From the NCBI RefSeq assembly GCF_003589925.1, contig NZ_CP032382.1:4402001-4466000 (forward strand): 64,000 nucleotides of DNA, written 5' to 3'. The stretch comes from Chryseolinea soli. GTDB taxonomy: Bacteria > Bacteroidota > Bacteroidia > Cytophagales > Cyclobacteriaceae. Shown here piece after piece: positions 43,261 to 51,750 of this stretch. The notes beneath the pieces were generated by a model that ran no database searches, was not told the origin of the DNA, and was given only the letters and a program-made list of their open reading frames with translations. Each line of letters opens with the position of its first letter. Position 1 is the stretch's first letter. The position numbers and the translations under genes were made by a program.

Positions 43261-43326
43261 CATAAGACAGGCGCCGGTAAGATACGGAATAAATATCCCG
43301 CAGAGCTCACCAGCGCCTGCCTTATG
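43261..43326 (-). other. Long-loop hairpin between susD and the lipoprotein gene
   Basis: Read on the minus strand, CATAAGGCAGGCGC pairs with GCGCCTGTCTTATG over 14 bp including one G-U wobble, enclosing a 38-nt loop, then CGCCTTTTT. It lies 94 bp after the SusD stop, so it may terminate that operon, or it may be a leader structure of the lipoprotein mRNA. Confidence 0.6.
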
Positions 43327-43419
43327 ACTGTTTCACACGCCTTGCCTTTTCACTAATCCCTTTGCGGGCTCCATTTTCAATTTGCCCGAGCGTGACGGAC
43401 AAATGAAATCATGCGTTTA

Positions 43420-44886
43420 TCAGTAATTAGAATTTTGTGTTAATGTACCTGCGCTCAAATCGACTTCACGTTGCGGCAGGGGGTAATAGTAATGTTTAGG
43501 ACGCACAAATGTCCGGCCCGGTTTGTAGGGACCACGGTCTTGCGCATAGAGTGTTACGATGTCGACGAGTCCTGCTTTGTCCCAGCGCATCAAATCCTGG
43601 TGACGGTCGTTTTCGCCGGCCAATTCCACACGGCGTTCGTGCATGATGTCGGCCATAACAGCTCCGCTTTTTGGCGAAAGGCCTACACGTTCACGTACGG
43701 CGTTCAATTCGGCATCGCCGTTTTGACCCGAGCGGATCTTGGCTTCGGCCACCAGCAAATATACGTCAGCCGAACGCAGCCAGGGCGCATTCAAGCTTTG
43801 GCTCATGTCGCCGGCGGCGGTGAAGTTGGTGTATTTGCGGAAGGCGTATCCCGTGAGACGGGTATCGCCGACTTCAAATGGATGGATGCTGTCTTTGGTG
43901 ATCTGGACCTGATCGCCAGGGCTGAAGATGGAATAACCCAAACGCGGATCGTTTGGCTCAAATTCGTCTACGAGGTCCTGGATAGGTTCGTGGAAGCCCC
44001 AGCCACCCAAGCCACCAGGCGTGTGATAGAACGCGGGAGAATCATCGGTTGTCCATCCGCCTTCGTATTGCAAGCCGTAGAGTACTTCGGGATTGTTTTC
44101 GGTGGCGAGTTGGAAGTTGTCCGAAAAGTTGTCGGCCAATTTATACGTCGCGCTGTTGGTGATGTTGGTTCCGGCGGCAATGGCTTTGGCCCATTGCTCT
44201 TCGTAAACATACAGCTTGGTGAGAAAACCATAAGCCGATCCTTTGGTCACACGGCCCAGGTCTTCGCCCGAATAGGAAGCGGGGAGCATGTTCGCAGCAT
44301 TCTGAAAGTCCGCTTCGGCTTGTGCCCGCACGGCGTCCAGCGCCGACTTGTCTTTGTTGAAATTGTTGGCCACCACATCGGCTTCGAGTATGATGGGCAC
44401 TTCACCCCAGATGACGGACAATCGCCAGTAAGCAAAGCCTCTCAGAAAATAGGCCTCACCCATGCAGCGCGTACGCAGCGCTTCGTCCATGGTCACTTTC
44501 GGTGCGTTCATCAGCACGGCGTTGGCGCGTTGGATCACCTCGTATTTGGTCGACCACGTGTTGAGGATGTGCGTGTTGGACGCGTTGAAAGTAAAGAGCT
44601 CCAACTGTGCTTCGGCATCACCGTGGTCACCGGCGCGGACCATGTCGTCCGAGCTGTTGTCGAAGGTGTACTCGGTATGTGCAAAACCGTCTTCATCCAG
44701 CAAAGGCGTGTAGATGGCGTTGGTAGCCGCTAATACGTCGTCGCCGTTGCGCCAGAACTGATTGGAAGTGATCTGGCCATAGGGCGTGGAGTCGAGCAAG
44801 TTTTCCTGGCATGCGCTCAGGAGTACGAAACAGCACAATCCTGTAGCGCCTATTATTTTCGTTATGGATACGTTGTTCTTTTTCAT
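43420..44886 (-). CDS. SusD/RagB family nutrient-binding lipoprotein
   Basis: A 488-aa lipoprotein (signal up to VLLSAC, then QENLLDSTPYGQITSNQFW). SusD hallmarks: RCMGEAYFLRGFAYWRLSVI, SADVYLLVAEAKIRSGQNGD, MHERRVELAGENDRHQDLMR and a C-terminal YYYPLPQREVDLS. It pairs with the SusC gene only 4 bp upstream, so they are translationally close. It is the last gene of the second sigma/FecR locus; no degrading enzyme follows it. Substrate unknown. Confidence 0.95.
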   Translation of the reverse strand: MKKNNVSITKIIGATGLCCFVLLSACQENLLDSTPYGQITSNQFWRNGDDVLAATNAIYTPLLDEDGFAHTEYTFDNSSDDMVRAGDHGDAEAQLELFTFNASNTHILNTWSTKYEVIQRANAVLMNAPKVTMDEALRTRCMGEAYFLRGFAYWRLSVIWGEVPIILEADVVANNFNKDKSALDAVRAQAEADFQNAANMLPASYSGEDLGRVTKGSAYGFLTKLYVYEEQWAKAIAAGTNITNSATYKLADNFSDNFQLATENNPEVLYGLQYEGGWTTDDSPAFYHTPGGLGGWGFHEPIQDLVDEFEPNDPRLGYSIFSPGDQVQITKDSIHPFEVGDTRLTGYAFRKYTNFTAAGDMSQSLNAPWLRSADVYLLVAEAKIRSGQNGDAELNAVRERVGLSPKSGAVMADIMHERRVELAGENDRHQDLMRWDKAGLVDIVTLYAQDRGPYKPGRTFVRPKHYYYPLPQREVDLSAGTLTQNSNY

Positions 44887-44890
44887 AGGA

Positions 44891-47800
44891 TTAAAAAGTC
44901 AGGGTTGCACCGATGGTAAACGTTCTTGACAAAGGATATTGCGCATAGTCAACATTCACTTGCGTGTATTGGCCGGACGAACGGCTTCCTTCGGCATAGC
45001 CCAATTCCGGGTTAAGACCTTTGTATTTCGTGATGGTGAACACATTTTGTCCGGATACATAGAAGCGGGCCGACGAGAGACGGAGGGTTTCTGTTAGCGT
45101 CCGGGGAAGCGTGTAGCCCAGCGTGATGTTTTTCAAGCGGAAAAACGCACCGCTTTCCACAAACAGGTTCGATGTGCGGAAGTTCAGGTTGGGGTCCGTG
45201 GCAGTCATGCGCGGAATGTTGTTGCTGGTTCCATCGCCGTGCCAGCGGCCGGTGGCTTCCTGATACATGTTGAACGAATAGGCAGCATTGAGGCCCTGCA
45301 TCCGGTCTGCATTGTAGAGGTCAACACCCGCTACGCCCAGGAAGAACAGGTTCAAATCAAATCCCTTGTAGCCCAAGCCGGCATTGATACCATAGGTCAT
45401 CTTCGGGTTGGGGTTGCCCAGGATCACGCGGTCTTTGTCATCGATCACACCGTCGCCATTCTGATCTACGAAACGGACATCACCGGGGTGAATGAGACCA
45501 TCAGTCCGGCGGCTGTCTTTGGCAATGTTGGGATCACTGTCGATCTGCGATTGATTTTGGTAGAGGCCATCAGCACGCCAGCCGTAGAACGTTCCATAGG
45601 GATTGCCCACATATGTGCGGGTGATCTCCTGATCGGTGCGGCCATACGTTTGCGACGCCAGGAAGCTGCCCGGCGTGAGCAATTGGGTTACGGTGTTCTT
45701 GATGAAGGTGGCGTTACCGCTGAGGGTATACGTCAGGTCGCCGGTTGTTTTCCGGTACGATACTTCCACTTCGAGACCTTTGTTGCGCATCTGGCCAACG
45801 TTTTGGTCCGGGATGGACGCTTTGCCCAGGGTTCCCAGCGAAGGCGGCGACAGCAACATTTTCTTTGTGTCTTTGATGAAGTAAGCCAAAGTAAAGAGCA
45901 GGCGGTTTTCGAGCACGCCGGCATCAAGTCCGATGTTGGTCATCTCGGCGGTTTCCCATCCCATGTAAGGGTTGGGAATGCGCGCTTGCGCGGAACCTTT
46001 GATCTGGCTTTGCGGATCAGAACCCAACGCATAGTTGTTATACGTTCCGCCGTTGCGGATCAGGGCAAGGTATTGCAACGAGGCAACATTCTGATTACCC
46101 AATTGTCCCCAGCCTCCGGTCAGCTTCAGGTTGCTGACGAATGGCAATGCATTTTTGATGAAGGTTTCTTCCGACAAACGCCAGCCCAAAGAGAAGGCGG
46201 GGAAATAACCCCAGCGGTATCCACTGGCGAATCGCGACGAACCATCGGCGCGGAATGTTGCGGTAAGCAGGTAACGATCTTTGAACGCGTAGTTCACGCG
46301 ACCGAACGCCGATTGTAATGCATCGTAAGTACGGCCACCGTTGTCAGCCCCGAGGTTGACAATCGTTCCGGCTTGTGACATATAGCGCAGGCTCGGCTCT
46401 TCACTGGGAAATTCGCGTCCGACTTCCCTCGAATAAATGTCTTTAAAGGTCTGTGAGGTATAACCCGCCACGGCGCCGATCTGGTGTTCGCCAAACTCCT
46501 TGTTATAAGACAGGAAATACTCTTGCAAAAATGCCCAATACTTTTCGTTGGTCAACGTCAACTGGTTGTAGTTGGTTTGCCGGTATTGGTCGTCTACCTT
46601 CACTTCAAAGTTGTGCGAATCCAGGAATGACGCATCCATCGCCAGGTTGGCTTTCGCCTTCAGGCCTTTCATGATTTCATATTCACCTGTAACGCTACCT
46701 AAAATACGATTGCGTGTGTAGTTCACGTCCTGCACATCGATGGTGTACAACGGGTTGTTGATGTCACCAAAACCGGGAATACTCGAGCTGTACTTGCCAT
46801 CGGGATTTTTTACGGGTAAGCCAGGATGAAAGCGAATGGCGCTCCACAACAGACCGGTTTGTGCCGACGGCGCGTTGGGCGCGTTGGCGCTGATGTCGCT
46901 GTTGCTGTTGGTGTTGGTGAACTGCAGGCTTTGACCGATTTTCAGTTTTTCGCCGATCTTATGATCGCTGTTGATGCGGAAGGTGTATCGCTTGTAGTAC
47001 GATTTTCCAATAATGCCCGTTTCGTCATATTTTCCGCCGGAGATGGCGAACGAAGAATATTTGCCCCCGCCGCGGATAGAGAGATCAATGTTGCTGGTGT
47101 TTCCTTGCCTGAAAACTTCGTCTTGCCAATTGGTCTTCTGGGTTTGATACTGCGGATCTTTCCAGATGGCCGGGATGGTGGAACCATCGGGCGTATCGTT
47201 GGTGTAGGCCTCTTGCTTCAATTGTGTGTAGGTGGGCGCATCCAATACGTCGATTGTTTTGATGCGGCGGGAACCGTCACCCAGGTGAATCCCCCTGCCG
47301 TCGAGTGCCCCAATGCCCGTGTACGCATTGAGCGTAAACTTTAACTTGTCGTCAAACTTGCCGCGCTTGGTCGTGATGAGCACCACGCCGTTTGCCGCGC
47401 GGGTACCATAGATGGCGGAAGCGGAAGCATCTTTCAGTACGTCCATCGATTCGATGTCGTTAGGATTCACATCGTTCATCGATCCGGCAGGCACACCGTC
47501 GATGACGATCAAAGGATCGGCATTGTTCACCGTTCCGAGACCCCGGATGCGGATAGATCCCGCATTGCCCGGCGCACCACCGTTGCGCACCACGTTAACA
47601 CCTGCGGCACGTCCCTGGAGCGCTTGCTGCGCACCACCGGAAGGCAGGTTCTCGAAATCAGAGCCCTTCACAACAGACACGGATCCCGTAACATCTTTCT
47701 TCTCTTGTGTGCCATAACCCACCACGACGACTTCCGACAATGTCTTGGCATCGGGTTCCATCTGAATACTCAAAGTAGTCTGATTGTTGAGGACAACTTC

Positions 47801-48457
47801 CTGCGAGAGGTACCCGATAAACGTGAACACCAACACAGCGTTGTCGTTGGGCACGGACAACGAAAAATTACCATCGGCATCGGTCACTGCACCGATGGTG
47901 GTGCCTTTCACCACCACGTTCACACCGGGAAGAGAATTTCCGAATTCATCTTTCACCGTGCCGGTAACCACCGTGGCCATCATGCTAGGCTGCTCAAACA
48001 CAAACAACGGTTGATTGGCCACCCAAGCGACACCCGTCGGGCGTGTTTTTGCAGAGGCGGTGAGCACACCCGCGGGTTTCTCGTGCGGTGTGGCGGCCGT
48101 CAGCGTGATCTGTTTCTTTTTGATGCGATAGGTCACGTTCGTGCCGGTGAGCAGTATGCTCAACACTTCTTCGATATTTTGCGACCGGATATAGATGGTC
48201 ACTTCTTTTTGAATATCCTGGAGTTGGCTGTCGTTCACCACGAAATGATAGTTGGTCTGGCGTTCGATCTCTTTCAGGGCCTTCTTCAGCGGCGTGTTTT
48301 TCAGATTCAGTTCAATCACGGCCGCGGTAGGGGCGCCGCCGTTGGGATTTGCCTGAACCTCTCTCACCAGGAAGGTCATGAGCAAGGCCATGCCCAGCAG
48401 CACGCCACGCCTGAATCCGTTCCCCGGTTTCCTGTTCTCTCGGTAGTTAATCTCCAT
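44891..48457 (-). CDS. SusC/RagA TonB-dependent transporter with STN signalling domain
   Basis: An 1188-aa outer-membrane transporter. After the leader (FRRGVLLGMALLMTFLVREV) come STN (~48-120; NTPLKKALKEIERQTNYHFV), a ~45-residue linker, carboxypeptidase-regulatory-like (~163-235), TonB-box-like LSEVVVVGYG (240-249), plug (PLIVIDGVPAGSM, GVVLITTKRGK) and barrel ending FTIGATLTF. The STN domain and the FecR/sigma genes directly upstream indicate trans-envelope signalling. The unusually long STN-plug linker is notable. Substrate unknown. Confidence 0.95.
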   Translation of the reverse strand: MEINYRENRKPGNGFRRGVLLGMALLMTFLVREVQANPNGGAPTAAVIELNLKNTPLKKALKEIERQTNYHFVVNDSQLQDIQKEVTIYIRSQNIEEVLSILLTGTNVTYRIKKKQITLTAATPHEKPAGVLTASAKTRPTGVAWVANQPLFVFEQPSMMATVVTGTVKDEFGNSLPGVNVVVKGTTIGAVTDADGNFSLSVPNDNAVLVFTFIGYLSQEVVLNNQTTLSIQMEPDAKTLSEVVVVGYGTQEKKDVTGSVSVVKGSDFENLPSGGAQQALQGRAAGVNVVRNGGAPGNAGSIRIRGLGTVNNADPLIVIDGVPAGSMNDVNPNDIESMDVLKDASASAIYGTRAANGVVLITTKRGKFDDKLKFTLNAYTGIGALDGRGIHLGDGSRRIKTIDVLDAPTYTQLKQEAYTNDTPDGSTIPAIWKDPQYQTQKTNWQDEVFRQGNTSNIDLSIRGGGKYSSFAISGGKYDETGIIGKSYYKRYTFRINSDHKIGEKLKIGQSLQFTNTNSNSDISANAPNAPSAQTGLLWSAIRFHPGLPVKNPDGKYSSSIPGFGDINNPLYTIDVQDVNYTRNRILGSVTGEYEIMKGLKAKANLAMDASFLDSHNFEVKVDDQYRQTNYNQLTLTNEKYWAFLQEYFLSYNKEFGEHQIGAVAGYTSQTFKDIYSREVGREFPSEEPSLRYMSQAGTIVNLGADNGGRTYDALQSAFGRVNYAFKDRYLLTATFRADGSSRFASGYRWGYFPAFSLGWRLSEETFIKNALPFVSNLKLTGGWGQLGNQNVASLQYLALIRNGGTYNNYALGSDPQSQIKGSAQARIPNPYMGWETAEMTNIGLDAGVLENRLLFTLAYFIKDTKKMLLSPPSLGTLGKASIPDQNVGQMRNKGLEVEVSYRKTTGDLTYTLSGNATFIKNTVTQLLTPGSFLASQTYGRTDQEITRTYVGNPYGTFYGWRADGLYQNQSQIDSDPNIAKDSRRTDGLIHPGDVRFVDQNGDGVIDDKDRVILGNPNPKMTYGINAGLGYKGFDLNLFFLGVAGVDLYNADRMQGLNAAYSFNMYQEATGRWHGDGTSNNIPRMTATDPNLNFRTSNLFVESGAFFRLKNITLGYTLPRTLTETLRLSSARFYVSGQNVFTITKYKGLNPELGYAEGSRSSGQYTQVNVDYAQYPLSRTFTIGATLTF

Positions 48458-48487
48458 AGGGTAAATAGTTAGTGTTGTTAGGTTGCG

Positions 48488-49510
48488 TTAGTTGTTCGTC
48501 AGGATGATGTTCTTTCCGTCTCTTCTGGCCCGGATGGTGGAAACATCCTGGATGAGGCCAAGCACCTCTTCCAGCGTTTCGTTCTCGATGGTGATCGACA
48601 TGCGTTCATCCAGGGCTACCGTTGAGTCGGCCACGATGTTCACTTTATAGCGGTTCTCCAGTTGGAGTATGATATCACGTAGGGGAGTGCTATCAAACGC
48701 GAGTTGTTCTTCTTTCCAGGCCGAGAAATCGGCGGGGTTCACCTTTCTGCGGGAGACTTTGTTGGCCTCGGTGTCGAGCGTGATCTGATCGCCCGGTCGC
48801 ATCACAAAATGAGAGGCCATGCCGCTCACATACAATTCGATCTTGCCTTCCTCGAGCGTTGTCTTTATAGAGGGTTCGGCTGTGTAGGCTTGCACGTTGA
48901 ACTTTGTTCCGCGCACGAGCACCTGGATGTTTTCGGCTTTGACAATGAAAGGCTGTTTCTTGTTTTTTCGCACATCAAAAAAAGCCTCGCCTTTCAAGTG
49001 CACTTCGCGGTTGGTGGTTCCGAAAGACGGAGCATACTCCAGGGTGCTATGCCGGTTGAGCCAAACAAAAGAGCTGTCGGGCAAAAGAATGCGCATGTTG
49101 TTTTCGCCGGCATTATAAACCAGCGTGCTTTGCTTGGCTGCGAATTCTGTGGACAACAGATACAATATATAGAGGAAGGTGCCGGCCACGGCCAGCAAGG
49201 TGACGGACGCGGCGATCTTTAAAAAGAATGATGATTTGGGATGAGGTTTTAGCGCTGGGTGCTCCACCGTCCGGCCGGAAGCTTGAATGTCCTGTGCCAA
49301 TTGCTCCCACGCGGCGTTGATCTTGGGTTGATTATACCGGGCCAACGTGACCGAGGCCTGGTAGGTGTTGTTCATTTCATGGAAATAATTGCGATGGGCT
49401 TCGCTTTCCTGTAGCCAGGCGTACAATATTTCAACATCTTCTTCGGAGGCATGGCCTTCCAAAAATCGTGTAATAACCTCCTGGATCGGTTGTGGGGCTT
49501 CTTCGTTCAT
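48488..49510 (-). CDS. FecR family anti-sigma factor
   Basis: A 340-aa protein with a cytoplasmic sigma-binding region (~1-95; ITRFLEGHASEEDVEILYAW), one membrane helix (~97-119; KIAASVTLLAVAGTFLYILY), the periplasmic FecR domain (~130-225; ILLPDSSFVWLNRHSTLEYA, EVHLKGEAFFDVRK) and a C-terminal DUF4974-like region (TPLRDIILQLENRYKVNIVA). It lies between its sigma gene and SusC, 30 bp from the latter. It would relay substrate binding at SusC to the sigma factor. Confidence 0.93.
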   Translation of the reverse strand: MNEEAPQPIQEVITRFLEGHASEEDVEILYAWLQESEAHRNYFHEMNNTYQASVTLARYNQPKINAAWEQLAQDIQASGRTVEHPALKPHPKSSFFLKIAASVTLLAVAGTFLYILYLLSTEFAAKQSTLVYNAGENNMRILLPDSSFVWLNRHSTLEYAPSFGTTNREVHLKGEAFFDVRKNKKQPFIVKAENIQVLVRGTKFNVQAYTAEPSIKTTLEEGKIELYVSGMASHFVMRPGDQITLDTEANKVSRRKVNPADFSAWKEEQLAFDSTPLRDIILQLENRYKVNIVADSTVALDERMSITIENETLEEVLGLIQDVSTIRARRDGKNIILTNN

Positions 49511-49570
49511 AGGCTTCGGTGGCTAATACAATAAACTTAGCCCTTACCCCGACAACCCCCGAAAATTTTT

Positions 49571-50176
49571 TTATTTGAAAAAGGCCAGCAGCAAGACCAG
49601 GGCGATGTGCTCGCGGAGCTGAAGACGCAGTTTGGCCAGCGCCCGGGACATTTGGGTCTCCACCGTCTTTATTGAAATGTTAAGTTTTAGAGCGATTTCC
49701 TGGTATTTAAGTCCTTCCTGGCGGCTCAATTCAAAGATTTTCCGGCATTCGGTGGGGAGATCTTCCATGGCCGTATGGAAATCTTTTTCCAGGTCTTTGG
49801 CCAGCAGGGCATGATAGGAGTGGGCGGCCTCGCCGGAAACTTCCTGCACGTAGAGAAAGCGCATCAGGTCGGCGTGCTTTGTTTTCCGTTTCTGTAAGAT
49901 GAGGAAATTGAGACAGCGATTCTTTACGGACGTGAACAAATAGGAGGAAAGGGACTGCTGTTCGTCAAGTTTGTGGCGGTCTTCCCAAAGGGTGGAAAAC
50001 AGATCCTGTACGATCTCTTCGGCTTCGACGGCATCGTTCAAAAACTTGCGGGCATAGGCGCACAGGTTGGGGTAAAGCCTCCGGAACAAGAGCTCCAGAC
50101 TTTTGGCATCACCTTTTTTGATACGGGCGATCAGGTCGGTATCGATAGGTTCGGACACCTCTTTCATGGCATTCAC
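49571..50176 (-). CDS. ECF RNA polymerase sigma factor (Bacteroidota type)
   Basis: A 201-aa sigma factor. Region 2: SLELLFRRLYPNLCAYARKF and AEEIVQDLFSTLWEDR. Region 4: RQEGLKYQEIALKLNISIKT followed by VETQMSRALAKLRLQL. MNAMKEV and MKEV are alternative starts. It heads the second signalling locus (sigma, FecR, SusC, SusD), 60 bp before FecR. Its sequence is clearly different from the sigma factor at 36.8 kb, consistent with separate promoter specificity. Confidence 0.93.
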   Translation of the reverse strand: MNAMKEVSEPIDTDLIARIKKGDAKSLELLFRRLYPNLCAYARKFLNDAVEAEEIVQDLFSTLWEDRHKLDEQQSLSSYLFTSVKNRCLNFLILQKRKTKHADLMRFLYVQEVSGEAAHSYHALLAKDLEKDFHTAMEDLPTECRKIFELSRQEGLKYQEIALKLNISIKTVETQMSRALAKLRLQLREHIALVLLLAFFK

Positions 50177-50607
50177 GACGTTTAAGAATCCATCCTCCTG
50201 GCCGCAATGGTTATTTTCAGGGCAGCCATGATTTTTCCGGGGGGCTCAACGGGAGATTGATTAAAAAGGTAACCTGTCACATTTTTGTAGACACCGGGCA
50301 TGTCCCAGGGTGACGTCCAGGACGGCCGATCCGTTGTTCTGCCAGATACCGATCATGAACGATTCACACAAAAATAGGGAGTTTTTTGTATTGGCGAAAT
50401 CCGGGACCGGAACCGTAACAAAAACTTAGCACGGCTTGGGGACATCCTGGATATGGTGGGGCAGCACATTTTTTACGATTTCATTTTTTATATTTAAACG
50501 GGAATAGGTTCACCCGCGGCCTAAACGTTCGCGGTGGCTGAACATAAGGAGCAATGATGGCCATTATTTAACCTATTCAAAAAAACAATCCCCAGGCGAA
50601 AGCCGTT
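50177..50607. other. Intergenic region between divergent sigma and response-regulator genes
   Basis: No coding potential recognised. An imperfect stem lies at 50508-50543 (GTTCA and CCGCG pairing with CGCGG and TGAAC), 95 bp before the response regulator. T-rich stretches at 50468-50496 could hold its promoter. Promoters for both divergent genes must lie here, but I cannot assign boxes confidently. Confidence 0.4.
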
Positions 50608-50637
50608 ATGCTAAGAATTGGTTTCAAAGATCCCGGT

Positions 50638-51069
50638 ATGGTTGAAGTATTATTAATTGAAGACAACCTGGACGACGCCCGGCTGGCGATACGCGCATTG
50701 AAAAAGATCAACATCGTCGATGGGATCCACCATTGTGGCGATGGCGCGGAAGCGATCGATTTCATCTACAAAAACAAAGCATACAACGACCTGAAGCTGA
50801 TCCTCCTGGATAACAAAATGCCCAAAGTAGGCGGGCTGGAATTATTGAAAATAATAAAACGCGACGAATTGATGCGCCACATCCCCGTGGTGGTCCTCAC
50901 CTCTTCGAGCGAAGGCGACCACATTGTGGAATCCGCGCGGCTAGGCGCCAACGCCTACCTGGTCAAATCCGTCGAGCTTCCCGATTTCGAGGAACAACTG
51001 TCGAAGGTCGTTTTATATTGGATGAATATGAACAACAGTCAGAATCCATCGGCCGTCTCGGAAAAGTAG
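50638..51069 (+). CDS. Single-domain response regulator (Rcp1-like)
   Basis: A 143-aa receiver domain from the ATG at 50638 (MVEVLLIEDNLDDARLA); a frame ten codons longer starts at 50608. Acidic pocket E8-D9, phosphoacceptor D58 (LILLDNKMPKVGG), switch T88 (VVVLTSSSEGD) and K110 (AYLVKSVE) are all present. There is no output domain, as in Rcp1-type regulators that work with hybrid or phytochrome-like kinases. No kinase gene is adjacent, so its partner is encoded elsewhere. Confidence 0.88.
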   Translation: MVEVLLIEDNLDDARLAIRALKKINIVDGIHHCGDGAEAIDFIYKNKAYNDLKLILLDNKMPKVGGLELLKIIKRDELMRHIPVVVLTSSSEGDHIVESARLGANAYLVKSVELPDFEEQLSKVVLYWMNMNNSQNPSAVSEK

Positions 51070-51220
51070 AGCGACGAAGCAGCTTTCCAGTATCATCGTG
51101 GGGAAAGATTTGCTGCATTTGCGTTATGAAATATTAAGCCGGACCCAATCCTTAAATTATTTTACCAGGACAATCCGTTTACTTCAGGCACTGCCAACAG
51201 CCAAAGGGTTGTGGAAGAAT

Positions 51221-51250
51221 AAAAAAAGCCAGGAGGATGCTCCTGGCTTT
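51221..51250 (-). terminator. Terminator of tatA (minus strand)
   Basis: AAAGCCAGGAG (51225-51235) pairs perfectly with CTCCTGGCTTT (51240-51250) around a 4-nt loop. On the minus strand the stem is followed by a T-run (51227 down to 51221), 23 bp after the tatA stop. It could also act weakly in the other direction for the response regulator. Confidence 0.85.
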
Positions 51251-51272
51251 GTATTAAGTTTTTTTAAGACGA

Positions 51273-51470
51273 TTAAAGATCCGTATCAATTCTAGGAACT
51301 TCTTTCTTCACGCTATCGACTTCTTTCTTCACGTCACCGATCGCGTCCTTGAATTCGCGAACACCTTTGCCGAGGCCCTTCATAAAATCAGGAATTTTTT
51401 TACCTCCGAAGAAGACCAGAACGAACACTCCGATGAGTAAGATCTCCTGGGCACCTATTCCGCTTAGCAT
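51273..51470 (-). CDS. tatA: Sec-independent translocase subunit TatA/TatE
   Basis: A 65-aa protein with an N-terminal membrane helix ([20 protein letters not shown]), then the amphipathic helix typical of TatA ([20 protein letters not shown]) and a short charged tail. The F-G-x-x-K-I-P-D/E hinge is conserved. TatA forms the transport pore for folded proteins carrying twin-arginine signals; the metallophosphoesterase at 29.2 kb has such a leader and is a candidate client. It is a stand-alone gene; tatC is not adjacent. Confidence 0.92.
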   Translation of the reverse strand: MLSGIGAQEILLIGVFVLVFFGGKKIPDFMKGLGKGVREFKDAIGDVKKEVDSVKKEVPRIDTDL

Positions 51471-51750
51471 AATTTTAAATGGTTAAAAGTTTAAAGTTTT
51501 ATGTGTGCAATAATTAAAAGATCGATCCTTTTCCGTCTCCCGCAGGCAAGATCCTTTGCCGGGGCAAGCCCCTCGGGACTTTCATCCGGGCAAAACAACC
51601 AGAAAAACAAAGATTTTAGCCGGCCGGGGGGATTTTGGACACGGTGAAGTTATAGTACAAAAGTGCGCAATTCGGCCCGTCTTTAGAAGGAATAGGGGTG
51701 GTTTTTTTGCGGCTTTTTTTGTTGAATCTTTGCGTTTTTACACGCCACGA

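Noticed and set aside
43471..44733. 420-codon open frame opposite SusD
   Set aside because: SusD on the minus strand is clear in every motif; the other strand is a shadow.
51098..51295. 65-aa frame between the response regulator and tatA
   Set aside because: It runs through the tatA terminator hairpin and into the tatA 3' end on the other strand.
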